Below, one piece after another: positions 47,701 through 60,978 of a DNA stretch of 64,000 bases. The position numbers were made by a program, and so were the translations under genes. The first letter of the stretch is position 1. Every line of letters starts with the position of its first letter. Source of the DNA: Neurospora crassa OR74A (lineage: Eukaryota; Ascomycota; Sordariomycetes; Sordariales; Sordariaceae); assembly GCF_000182925.2 (NCBI RefSeq), contig NC_026503.1, positions 4,030,001 through 4,094,000 on the forward strand, in the 5' to 3' direction. Under the pieces are notes generated by a model, which was given only the letters and a program-made list of their open reading frames with translations, did not search any database and had not been told where the DNA came from.

Positions 47701-49806
47701 GTAGCTGGAGGAGATTGCGTAAGTATATACTTACTACATAATAATTGTTTTTAGTATATAATTAACTAAATTTAATACTATATAGCTATAAGTCTTTAGA
47801 ATTTATAATCGTTTAAGGAACTAAATTCTATTATATATATAATATTCTATTTACTATATTCCGAATATATATTAATAATATTAAGCCTCGCTTAAAGAAT
47901 TATTAGCCGATAGTACTATTCTACTATTCCTTATTATTAAGAAGGAAATAATAATATTAAATAGACCTAGAACGGCGCTCCCTACAGTAAGAGACGCCTA
48001 TTTTGCAAGTATATTAATAACTAGGCTAATTAAGATATTAGGAGGCGGATTTAGTTAAGTTCTAAAAGTTAACTCTAGCTCGGGTAAGTCCTATTTACTC
48101 TTCCTTCCCTTATTATTTATAGAAGTAATATTAATAATTATAGTATAGGCCCTTTATTTATTTACCCCTAAGAAAAAGCGTACTAACGCTTAAAGTTTAT
48201 TATATATAAGTAATATATAAGAGTATATTAGTATATATTAGGTAGCTTTCTCTATAGCGGACGATATAAGAATTATTAGGTATTCCGAAGTAAATTCGTA
48301 AATTAATTTTAATTTACAAAATATATACGATAATTTACTAATTATAATTATTAAGTATATATATATAGGACGTATAGAATTATCGACCTTAATTCTATTA
48401 TTCTAGTTTATTTTATAGCGCTTCAAACTCCTTTATCCTTAAGAAATTTAATTTACTCTCCGGATTATAAAGTTTTTTAAATAATAATAGGAACGAATTT
48501 ATATTAAAACGTTAGGAAAAATTATTTATTAAATTAGAATCCGGTACCTCTAAATTATTATATACTACTACTACTTCCGTTTGCCGAATTTACGAATTTA
48601 AACCTAATATAGTACCTTCTTTATATATATAAGTTATATATAAAGGTGTCTATTCTCTTAGTATATTTAGGTCCATTATAGTACGCTCCTATTTCCGATA
48701 CTTCTAATTCTAATACTTATCCTATATATTTGTTTAGTACTTTTAGTATTGCTCTAACGTAAATTCTTAATTCTTATAGTATAAATTATATTAATTTTCA
48801 CTAAACTTATTAGAACGAAAGTTATTCTTAAGTAGGTATTTATCGTTAGTAGCTATAAAATTAAATAGTATTCAATTAACTATAATTTTAAATTTTATTT
48901 TATAGAAGTCCCTAAATAAATTGTAATTAGATATAATATTAGGGTATTCTATAGAATAATTACGGTTAGCTTAGATAGTAATATTAAGAGAATTTTTAGT
49001 CTCTTTATTTAAATCCTTATAATTTGAAACGATGATTGGGTAATTATATGTTCTTAATATGTTAATTTTAGATGTAGGTATAGAATTGCGATTTGGATTA
49101 TAATTTAAATTCGGAAAAGGAGTAGCTTTCCTTTTACTTAGCGCCGATTTATAATTAGAAGGTACGGATTCTATATCTTCGATCTTTATTATATAGGAGT
49201 TAAGTTGTATATTTAGAAGAGTTCTATTATTTTTAGTAGTATTATTTTATCTACTATCCTTATTGTTAGTAATTATAGTGAGGTTAATTGTAATACTCTC
49301 TACTTTCGTAAATAGCTATAAAGTATTAGATATATATTATATATATAGTAAAGTAGCAGCCCTATTTTTATTGTTTAGCTTAATTCGTAGAAAAGGATAA
49401 ATACTAGTATAATTAATCCTTTTAATTTTAAAGATTCGCTTCGGTTTAGTAGGTGGGCTAGAGTTTTCTATATTTATTTAGCTTTAGGAAGTCCGGACCT
49501 CGTTATTAATAATATTCTAATAATTCGTAATAATATTAATATCTTCTATATTTACTATTAATTATAGGGTATTAAATATATATCCTTTATATATTATAGT
49601 AGTATTTAATTGTACGTTAGGGATATTCTTTATATTAATTGGGGATATTTCGTATATTGGTCGTTATTTATTATTAGCCTATCTACTAATCTACTTCCCC
49701 GGTATAAATTTAGTCCTTTAATTAATTAAGTATTGGCTTTAATAGGATTGGCCTTCGTTACCAGTATTAATTTTTAGAACCTCCTTTTCCTTTCCTTTCT
49801 TAAACG

Positions 49807-49930
49807 GTCGGCTCGGGGTTAATTAGCCCTTATTGCTCGAATTAGGGAGTTTAACTACTTCCCTCTCCTTACTCTTCCTAGATAGTCGGCTTGGGGTTAA
49901 CTAGCCCTTATTACCCGAATTAGAAAATTT
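49807..49930. repeat. Tandem duplication, period 78 bp
   Basis: GTCGGCTCGGGGTTAATTAG at 49807 recurs as GTCGGCTTGGGGTTAACTAG at 49885, each followed by CCCTTATT and an ACTA/ACTAT-TTCCCTC segment. It stands out as a relatively GC-rich patch. Confidence 0.85.
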
Positions 49931-52900
49931 AACTATTTCCCTCTTCTTTCCTTTATTAAATAATAATTAAATATTTAATATATATTAATTATATATTAGT
50001 ATTATAATTAAGGACTTACTAGCGCTAGTATAAACCTTACGAATATTAAGAATTAGAAAAGACGGATATAATAAATTGAAGATGCTATCCTCCCTAGTAT
50101 TCCGAAGGTTTAATAAAATATTAAAGTATTTAAGCTTAGCCGGCGTATTATTAGATATATATAGAATATATATAGCTATTAGATTTATATTAAGAATAAG
50201 TACTCTATTTATATTAATAACCGGTATATTATTACCGAATATGTTATAAATATTAATAGTCCTTAGGGAAAATAAATTTTTAGGGTTATATTAGGGCCTT
50301 TTTTATTAAATATAATTCTAATATTATTTTTAATCCTTAAATTCTTTAAATTTAAAACTCTCCTTTAATTTTTATTTTTAAGAAGAGGGTGATGTATATA
50401 TATTGCTTATATAAATTTGCTTAACTCTAAACCCTCGGAATTTTAGGAATATATGTTAATGAAGCTTAAGTATATAAAAAGGTAATTTAATATATTTTAG
50501 CGAAAGTTAGAAAGGAATATCCTTACCTTAGTATAATATAAAGTAGAATTAGGTTTTTACCGACGGTATTATTCTCTTCGAAGTAGGAAGATTCTATTAT
50601 ATTAATATTTAATAAAGTTTAATTCTAATATAATTTTTTAACCTTCGATTTTACTTTATAGAGACCCGAGACTATTTAAGGGTAATTCTACTTATTTTTA
50701 AATTAGGATACTAGCTCCGGATATATTGTATATATACGGTTAATCCGAACCTAGTACTCCGATTTATTCGGTATATCCTATATAGTATAGATTTTATATA
50801 TTATATTATTTAATTTGGGGTACTTCTTACGAAAGTTCTTGTTAATATACACTTTATAGAAGATAAGAATATATTATAAGTATTCCTATTAATTAAAGTT
50901 GTAAATGTCGGTAAATTCTTCTTAGAGGTATTAATTGAGGCCTATTTATATTAGTATTAATACTATTAAGAGAAGAATATAAATAATTTGAATATACCTA
51001 TAGCTTACTTAGAATTTATATTAATAAAAATATATTGGATTGTACGTAGGGTTATATAAATATAATGCTACTTTATTATTCGGCCGGTAACCTTTGTAAG
51101 TATATTGAATATTGTCTTGAATAGTAGTTTATACCCCTAAGTAGAATCTATTATAGTAAATATATATATATAAGATTCAATGCTTAGGTATAAATATATT
51201 AGCACTTCTATATATATTAAATATATGTAGGTAGATTAGTTTATTTACGTTCCTTATCCTTTATTTACCTAATAATAGAGAAGAGGTTAGTCGATCCTTT
51301 TATTATTTTAAAAAATAAGTTAATCTCTAAAAAGCTTTGATTATAGAAGTGATTAGTTTATTCCTATGAGTAGTAAACGATTATAAAATTATTTGGGTTA
51401 TTAACTATTATTATAGGTACCCGGACGACTTTACGGATAAACTATTCCTCCTTCTTCCTAGAATAGAGGTTTATCCTATATTTCTATTCTATATTTAAAA
51501 TTTAATTAATACTTTGTCGAACTAGGGGGGTTAATTAGTATAAGTAGGATATATATATAATTAGGTATTTATTAACGAGATGATAATTAAGCGGATATTG
51601 TAATATTCGTTCACGTTAAATAAATATTTTAATTTTATTTTATATTTAGAATTAAAATTGTAATTCTACTTACTAATTAGTTGACCTCTACTTAGTAGTA
51701 AGTTTTTGGAAGTTTGGGTGTATAATAAAACGCTTTAGGAAGGGATTATAATTAGTATATAGTTGATATATAAAAATATAATATAGGGCGTTTTACTAGG
51801 GGTTAGCGTATTTATATTCTAAAATTCCCGGATAGTACCTTAAATATTATCCGCTATATCTTCTATAGTCCCGAATAGAGGAAGAGGGTAGTATAAATAC
51901 TACCCTCACTTAATAATAAGGAAGAAAGGGTGTTAATTAATATTTTACGGGATATATATATTATATTTTACTTTATAAATAAGGCATTAATACTTAGGCG
52001 ATATTAAAGTATTATATAGGCCCCCTAATAATAAAAATGTAAGTATATATTTTATTTATAAATATGTATATAAATAAGTCCGAGCTTACTATATAGCTTG
52101 TAATTCTATTTAATGCAATCGACCTACCGATATATTGTTGGTATGGGTATTGTACCTCTTTTGCAAATCGACTGCAGGTAATAAATATCTAATCTTTGAG
52201 AATTAGGGTTAATATTAGCCGTATAATACTACTCTATATCTATGGACCGTTTCGGGTAGCCTATATACTAAAGATACTACTAAGGTTAATATATAGTATA
52301 TATATATACGGATTATTAATATATTTATTGGGTGCTTATAATGGGAAAAGATTTGCGGCTGTTCTCTATAGTAAGTCTCTTATTATTCCGAGTTAAAATA
52401 TTTATTACGGCTAAGATTGGGGCGGCTATTCTATCTTTCTATAAACGTAGTATAGTACGCCTTTATTGTAATATATAAATACCCTTATAAATTATTTATA
52501 TAAACTTGCGACGAGACGGGCTATAGATGTAAGAGAAACCGTTCGATATTAGCTATCCTTAAGCGGTTAAAAGACTGGTTTTAGGTCGTTAGTACCGGAT
52601 TAGGGTTTATATATATATTTATACTACTATAATTATTATTTACTTTCCAAGCTTTATTATATTGCCTATTATTATTATAATTGAAGTTAGTATATAGATA
52701 ATATATATTAGATTAGAATAGTTCGATAATATAAATATAGTTTATAATAGAAATTTCAATATAATTTATATAATTTAATAGTACGCTTTGCTATTAGTTT
52801 TTTTAAGACTAAAGGTAATTACGCTTCGGATTTTCTTTATTACTACTTTAGTACCTACTTTATTTATAGTGCTATTACGAAATTTATTTTAGTTTTGTAG

Positions 52901-53516
52901 GATATATTAACTAATATAATATACGAAATTTAGAATACCTTACTTAAACGTCTATAAATATACCGGGAGTATTTAATAGTCCTTAACCTCGGTAATTGTA
53001 ATACGGTAGGTACTATTACTACTAATAATAAGTTCGCTATTAATAATTTATAATTAGGGTACTATTAATATATATTATATATATGTATAATATTTATTAA
53101 ATATATATATTATATATTAATTAAAAATTTATATCTACCAATTATTCCCCTATATAAAATAGTAAGTTATTAGTATTATTGTCTGAGTTATTTATGAAGG
53201 TAATATCGGTAGGCGTATTACCGATATTGGAACTAATAATTATATATTTAGAAGAGGAAGGGGAGGAATAAGATAATAAAGGAGTAATTTGTATAGGGAG
53301 TAAATTAAGTATATATAAAGTCCTACAACTGTAAAATCGCTTTAAATTTATAATTAGGGAATTAGTAATTTTATAGAATAGAATAAGTAATATAAAGGTA
53401 TATAGAAGGGAGGAAAGTTAAGAGTAAGAAGTATTATATAAAATGAATTTAAGAGTAGAAAGAAAAGGTATTAGGTTTTTATTATATAGTAAGAAAAGTA
53501 CCCTTTAGTAGAGTAG

Positions 53517-53816
53517 GTTATTATTAGGTAGAAAAGAAGGAAAAAGGTAAATGTATGTACTATAAGTTTACCCGTTTGTAGGATACGCTAATTAATTTCG
53601 AATCGGTATTTAAATAGTATAAATGTATTTATATATTAAATATATATTACTATATATCCTTAGTATAATCGGCCGTTATTGGGTAGAAAGGAAGAAAAAA
53701 AGCAAATATATATACTATAAATTCACCTATTTATAGGATACGCTAGTTAATCTCGAATTAGTATTTGAATAGTACAAATATATTTATATACTAAATATAT
53801 ATTACTATATATCCAA
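53517..53816. repeat. Diverged tandem duplication, period 155 bp
   Basis: The segment GTTATTATTAGGTAGAAAAG at about 53517 and its continuation through a shared AGGATACGCTA(A/G)TTAAT and ATATATTACTATATATCC recurs from about 53672. Differences are transitions in the RIP direction on both strands. Confidence 0.85.
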
Positions 53817-54180
53817 TTAGAAACTAACCGAAGTATATAAATATTTTAGGGAATAACCCTAATTGGGGCTGAGAACTTTCAAATAAGGTCGAATAAGGCG
53901 TATATAACGCTTATATATAAATAAGCTTCGAGAAGAATATATTAATTTACTATTTTAATAGTTTATTTAATAATATAGTTAAGAGAAATAAAATATAAGA
54001 GGAGTATTAAACGTTAGGAATTCCTATATCCTTTCTTTATATTATCGCTTCGTTATTTAATTCAAATTATTTACTATAGTCGCGCTTTTCTTAAGCCTTA
54101 TACTCTAAAGAATCCCATTATTATATTATATAATAAATATATATAGACGCTACTAATTATAAATACTACTATAGTAATAA

Positions 54181-54627
54181 TTTATCTTTATAATAATACC
54201 CTTCGGCGTTTCTACCCCGCTAATTAATATTAAAATAAATATAATTAAGGTTATAGCCGCTATAGCCGAGGAAGGGGTACTTGTATAATTTATAATATTC
54301 AATATTAATACCCTATCCCCCCTAGGGACGAGTAGTGCCGATTCCTTTATAAGCTTTGAAGCCGATATATTCCCTACCCCTTTATTCGACTTCGAATTAA
54401 TTAGTATTATTTATAATATTAAGCGTATTATTAGACTCTTTAAAATCCGGATATAAGAGAATGTTAAAGTAAGGTTTAAGGATAAAAGGGAGAAAGTTAT
54501 CGAAATTATTAGAGCCGAAACGAAGAAAGCTATTGAAGATATTAGGGTTAAAATAAAGAAAGCTCTTAAAGATATTAAGGTCGAAATAAAGAAAGCCTTT
54601 AAAGACGAAGTCGAGGGTATTATTTAA
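54181..54627 (+). pseudogene. Relic reading frame with 11-codon coiled-coil repeats
   Basis: One frame stays open for 148 codons apart from two TAA stops (54286, 54454), both explainable as RIP of CAA, and ends with TAA at 54625. The last part has three consecutive 33-nt units at 54520-54552, 54553-54585 and 54586-54618. Each encodes an 11-residue Lys/Glu/Ile pattern such as IKKALKDIKVE, followed by KDEVEG and the stop. Eleven-residue repeats of this kind form coiled coils. An upstream part has acidic and Pro-containing text (FEADIFPTPLFDFE). It looks like the N-terminal protein of a retroelement or a repeat-borne gene, but I cannot assign a family. No reconstruction is attempted. Confidence 0.6.
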
Positions 54628-55949
54628 AAAGTTTTAAATATTTCTACAATAAGAGGGGGGGGTAGGACGAGCAATTAAGGAATAGTTTTAAAAAAGCGAA
54701 AATTTATTAGTAATAAAGTTCGGAACCCGATTTAGATTATAAATAAAATACCGGAGCGTACGAAGGAAAGAGAAATATATTAATCGATATATATTATTTC
54801 CGGATAGCGTTAGATAATTACTATACTTTTAGGTAAATTAACGGAAGTCGGGTTATAGTAGTCTAGATTATAATTTCCGATAATATTCGTAATAGTATTT
54901 AGGAGAAGGTATTGAGGTTGGATATTTAATATATATTTATATAGTATATATATATATAAGTAGGATAGGTTGATACGTATATAGTTAAGGTGGATATAAA
55001 GTAGGAATATTAGATGTTTATATATAAAATATATATAAAGTTCGAAAGAAGAATATAAAAAATTGAGTATAAATAATAAAGGGTATATTTATATTACTAT
55101 TATTCTTCGTATATAGTTTATACTACTCAATCGATATAATTTACTTAAATGTAGGTATATAACCCCTTGTCCCTACCTATATATTCGGGTCTCTCTATTC
55201 TAGAGCTTTATATCTTTAATTCCCCTAATTCCTTGTAAGTTAGATTTAACAATTTTAAATATAGAAGTAATAGCAAGGGTTTATATTTAGTAGTGTTTTT
55301 AAGCGAAATAATAAAAGTAAAGAAGAGCCTATTTATTATAATTTCTATATTTAAGTAAATAGAGTATTTCTGGATATAAATATAGTTATATTTAGATTTG
55401 TTATTGTAATACAACCGGGCAAACTATTTACTTAAATTCTATAGGCTAACCAACGCACTAATTATTTATTATTACAACTATATATCCGACTTATATATAT
55501 TGCTTTAGAATAGTATAAATATTATTAGAATAGTAAGTTGGAATTAAAAATATTTTAAGAAGTAGTATGAAGCTGTTTCTATAGTTTTACTACTTAGTAT
55601 TATAAGTTTTACGAATAAATATAATGCGGGCGCTGTAGCCTAACAGCTTTTAATATATATAGTAAATAAATTAATAAGTAGAATATATATTAAGTTGGTA
55701 TTATAAATCGAAATAGAAGAAGTGAGCGTTTGATGTATATTTATAATTATTATTCTAATTTAGATAGTGCTTAAGTATTGCGAGGATATAGTTCGAAGAA
55801 AAGAATATATATAGTAGAACCGACTTATTAATTGTAATTATAAGGAAATTTCCCTAATAAGTACTACGAATTAATAGTCTCGAATGAATTATATTATTTA
55901 TTGTACAGCTTATTATCCTATAAATTATAATGTTCGCGTTTTTAATGGA

Positions 55950-57060
55950 TATATTTATAGGGATACTTCTACTAGGACTACCTTTATACTATATTCTATA
56001 CATATATAATTAATTAATTATTCTATAATAATTCTACTAACCAATTAGTTATAAAGCTGTATATAAACTGAGCTAGGGCTAGGCTTAAACTAATAGTAAT
56101 TCTTTTTAAAAGTAATTTATTAAATAAATAATCGATTAAGGTTAAAAGAATATTAGGGAAGGGAGTAAATAGTATAAATAGAATATATATAGAATATATA
56201 TTAGTTCCTTTATTACGTATTATATTTCGTATGTATCTAAATAATTAATTAGTTTATAATAATTCCGCTAACTAGTTAGTTATACTACTGCGTCCAAACT
56301 AAGCGAAGCTTAAGCTAACGATAACTTTTATTAAGAGTAATCTATTAAAGGGCATTTATTAAACTATATATGTAATGAGTCTACTAGAGTATTATATAGC
56401 GAGTAGTTGTATATAGTTGAAATACTATATTTGATAAAGAGAGTAAGAGAGAAGACTATATTAGAAGGGTATAGTTGAAAGAAGGTTTTATAGTTAGGTG
56501 TACGGGTTATGTAAATATATAAATCCGATTAATTAGGAGGTTCGTATCCTTATTGATATAGTTTATTCCGTTTTAGTAAATTTAGTAAAGCCGAATTTTA
56601 ATTTAAGGCGTTAGCCCTATAGATTTAATAATACAAATAATCGATTAAGGTCGAATAGGCCTAGTAGAATACGTTTTATAAGAAGGGAATTAATAGTATA
56701 GACTTAATATATATAGAATATATATAATTACCCTTATTACTCCGTATTTAAATTGAATTAAGTTTAAATTAATAATATTTATTTTCTAATACAATTTATT
56801 AAAGGGCATCTATTAAATTATATAAATAATCGATTAAGGTTAGATAGGCGTAGTTGAATATATTTTGTAAGAAGGGAGCTGATAGTATAAATATAGTATA
56901 TATAAAGTATATATAGGTTCCCCCCTTATTTATTATATTTCGTACGTATTTAAATAGTTTATAGTTAATTAATATATAAGAATTCCGCTAGCCGGTTAGT
57001 TATAAAGCTACGTCCAAATGCGTTAGCGAGCCGCTTAATAATTAAATAGTAGTAGTAATA
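55950..57060. repeat. Cluster of about four diverged repeat copies
   Basis: AATCGATTAAGG occurs at about 56130, 56639 and 56828, each followed by similar GAAGGGA...AATAGTATA text. TATTATATTTCGTA(T/C)GTAT recurs at about 56218 and 56928. TTAGTTATA after CTAACC/CTAGCC-like text recurs at about 56045, 56271 and 56997. The same blocks are found in the same order, so this is a local multiplication of one element, partly truncated and RIP-mutated. Confidence 0.7.
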
Positions 57061-58506
57061 AGAATCTAACGGCGGTCTTATATTGAAATATTACATCCTT
57101 ATACGTATAGTCCGGAGTGAAAGTAATAAGTATAATATAGTAAGGCTATTACCTAGAGAGGTTAATATACGAATTCGGTTAATTAGTTTAAATATAAGAA
57201 ATAAATACCTAGGTATTCTATATATTACCCTATATCGACTACGTTACTACGTATATTACTTATAGGTAAGGATTAACGTATTAAACCTATTATCTAGTAC
57301 GGTTATTAGCTTTTCGCTTCTATATAGTACCCTACTACTACTAGCTATTTATAAACTATTATATTAGTAAAATATATATATAGTACAATCCTCCTTATAT
57401 ATTACTATATAATTCCTATATATTGTTTTCCTACCCCCCTCCGCTGCCCCCCTCTACTTTAACTCTTTAATTTCCTACCCTACTCTCCTTTATTATTACT
57501 ATATATTTATAATTTATATATAAGACTTATATATCCACTTCTACCTTATTCTCCTAAAGCTTCTCTACCCTATTGCACTATTATAATATAACGGTCATTA
57601 CCTATATTATACAACACTACGACCTAGGAAGCCTTTCTAAGAAGGTATTTAGTATATTACAATAATTCTTTTAAAGTACACTACCTTATTAATTAATTCG
57701 AATAGAAAGATGCGCTAGCCGTATTTCTAATCTATTGGAGTATAATTGGTACTTTGGTATATACTTCTATATAGGATCGTATATCTATATTTAGAAAACG
57801 ACCTAGAGGTAATTATTATAATCGTTATATTTATATACCCTTAACTTTAGGACCGATTTTAGTTCCGAGTATATATAAACCCGAGTAAAACAAACTTGTA
57901 CGGATTTCAACGGGACTATAAGTAATATATTTCCTTATATATGTTAAACTTATTGTTAAGGTATATATTAATAAGTAATATATAAGTACGAAATTGAAGT
58001 TACTCGTAGCATTGTGTGTAGTGTATATTGTAAAATGTTATTTAATATATATATTTTATATTTATATTGTACTACAATTACGATGAATTACTATTAATTA
58101 TAATATTATTTTAATTATACCGCTATATACGAGAAGCCTATAAATCGATTGGTTAGTCTACGCTTTATACCTTTCTTATATAAATTCTCTTTAACGCTGA
58201 TTACCTAGTAACCTTATATAAAAATATAATAACGATTTTAAAACCAAACATTTTACTACTTAATAAAACTATAATTATAAGCTACGAACGGGAATATGGA
58301 TTTAAAGTATTTAGATACTTTGTAATTAGCTAGAAGTGGCGTAACGCAAGGTATTGCTACAATATTAGGTATTTTACTATTATATATATATATAGTATAT
58401 ATAAAACTAATACTAATATTTTCTAAGGGTTATACTATTAATTATTGCGGCTTATATACAAACTTATAATAACTATACGTAGGTTATATTATACTAATTA
58501 ATATAA

Positions 58507-58686
58507 TTTACCTTAATATTAACCTTATATAATTCGTCCGATCCTGAATTTGCTAGAAAATATAGTAATAAATTCGGGCGCTTCGAAAATAAAGAAATAG
58601 ACGACGAAGAAATAGAAAGTAAGAGGCGTTTTAAAGAGATAATTATATTAGTAAGTTTTCTTTGTAGAGGTATTAATTTATATTGA
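58507..58686 (+). pseudogene. Short relic reading frame
   Basis: Fifty-nine codons are open and end in TGA. The middle is protein-like, charged and not AT-driven (SSDPEFARKYSNKFGRFENK, then KEIDDEEIESKRRFKE). No start codon and no recognised domain. It could be an exon remnant of a transposon gene; it could also be chance. Confidence 0.35.
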
Positions 58687-58750
58687 AGTTTAGTATATTT
58701 GTACTTAAATATTGAAGAATATTAATAGTTTCTAGGATTTAAATAAAGAT

Positions 58751-59105
58751 TCGGATTAAGAGAGTAATATAGACGCAAATAAAGGAGACTTAGTACATTT
58801 TTTTTCAACCCAATATATAAATTATATATAATATTTACTAATAGTATATAAAAGCTAAATTTAGAGCCGGACTAAAAGAGTAATATAGAGGTAAATAAAG
58901 GAGATTTAGTACGTTTTTTTCAACCCGATATATAAGTTATATATAATACTTACTAATAATATATAGGAGTTAGGTCTAAAGCCGGACTAAGAAAGTAATA
59001 TAGAGGTAAATAAAGGAGACTTAGTATATTCCTTTTAATCCAATATATAAGACGTATATAATACTTACTAATAATAAGTATATAGGAACTAAATTAAGAG
59101 CCGAA
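58751..59105. repeat. Three tandem units of about 116 bp
   Basis: GGATTAAGAGAGTAATATAG at 58753 recurs as GGACTAAAAGAGTAATATAG at 58869 and GGACTAAGAAAGTAATATAG at 58984. Each is followed by AAATAAAGGAGA(C/T)TTAGTA, a pyrimidine run and an ATATATAA...CTTACTAATA end; a fourth unit starts at about 59103 and breaks off. Periods are 116, 115 and 119 bp. Confidence 0.88.
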
Positions 59106-60565
59106 TTAAAATACTCTTTTAAATAATAAGGATAATAATAGTAGGATTAAAGAAGATAAGGATAATAATGTACTTTATACGTTTATAATATAGTTTCTAA
59201 ACTAACTATAGGTAGTAAGTCCTCTATAGTATTATATTATAATATAATTAATACTTTACTATAGCCGCCTTAATTAGTTAATTAAGTAGATAGAAATATT
59301 ATTGGTATAGAATATAAGGATAAGGTAAAAAAGAAAGAAAGTAGTAGAAGGTCCTTAAATTTAAGGAATAGAAGAGTATTTATTAGGCTAGTTGCAATAT
59401 TAGTAATATTCGTAATAATAAGACTAAAGTATATATACCGACGGACGGTTATTAAAAGGGATTATACGAAAGATATATATATAAATAAAGAATAATAATA
59501 TTTAGAATTAATTTAAGAAAAAGATGTACGTTTAATCGTCGAATTATTAAGATATATAATAAATATATATAGAATTATTGAGATATATAATAAATATATA
59601 TATAAATTGAATATATTAATTGTTTCTCTTACTAGGAAACTTTACTAGAAAGAGAGAAAGTAGATTAATAGTACAATTTACCTATAACCCCCCCCCGTCT
59701 ACCTTCGTTAAATTAGCCTTTATTTTTAAATATACGAATAAAACCAATTCCTCCTTATATAAATATACGTAAATTATTTATTTTACTTATCTTATTATCT
59801 TATACTAATTTTTATAAGTTTTTACGGAATTTCCTAATCTAATTAGTATAAGAGAGGCTCTCCTACAATTAATTTATTAGAAAGAGTTTAATTGCTAATA
59901 AATTAAACGGTAAGTAATAATTAATATTAATACGAAGTGTTGCAAATTATATTAATAATCTAAATCGATTTATAAGTTTAAAATAAATCCTTAGGGTAAA
60001 CTATATAACTTTTATACTATATATAATAAGAATTCAAAGAATCGTCGTACATTGGAACGAAATAAATAGCAAATTAAAGGATATATAGTACAATTAAACG
60101 TATAATTAGACGAAACTAGTAAGTAAGTAAATCCTATTACTCTATATTCTATATATTTAATATATATACTAACGTCAACTCTTGTAGAAAGATAATAATA
60201 TTATAGATTTCTATTTATAAAAGATATTAGCTTCCTTATATTAAAATATTTTATTATTTAGTTCCGGTAATTAACCTACCTAATTACTAAATTCAACCGG
60301 CGTTAGGAAGTGTTTAAATTAATTCGTGAATTTAATTGAATAAGGATTTAAGAGATTAAAAAGTACGTAAGAATACCAGAGAAATTAGGAGTCTAGATTA
60401 ATATTTATATATTTATCCTTATATATTTCTTTAAATTAATATATATCTATATATATATATATTTTATTAAACTATTCTAACGTACGTATATCTATAAATA
60501 TATATTTTCTTAAACTAATTTATATATATCAATATATATACTCCTGCCCCTATTTATATATATAC

Positions 60566-60665
60566 NNNNNNNNNNNNNNNNNNNNNNNNNNNNNNNNNNN
60601 NNNNNNNNNNNNNNNNNNNNNNNNNNNNNNNNNNNNNNNNNNNNNNNNNNNNNNNNNNNNNNNNN
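60566..60665. other. Assembly gap, 100 N
   Basis: Exactly 100 N, the conventional length for a gap of unknown size, so the true distance and even linkage across it are uncertain. It lies inside AT-rich repeats, where short-read assembly usually breaks. Confidence 0.98.
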
Positions 60666-60978
60666 TATTATAGATTAGGCGTTTATTTAATAGACCGTAC
60701 TAAACTATTTAAAAATTAGCATATACGTCCGAGCTCTTAAATTTACCTACTATACTAGTACCCTACATACGCGCCTCCTTCGTTTTACTACTATTATTAT
60801 ATTAATTTTAATATTTCTCCTTCCTCTTTTTCTTTTTCTTCCCCCCTCGCCGCTACTATACTATATCGCTATATTACTTTACTATTAATTACCTATCTAC
60901 GCTTATAATATTTATTAACCTTTATTAATAATTGTAAGTAAGCTATTTTAATATTATTTATACCCTAAAATAAATTAG

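Noticed and set aside
52196-52396. 66-codon frame in the AT-rich block
   Set aside because: Ile/Leu/Tyr-rich text is what AT-rich sequence gives by chance; no motif.
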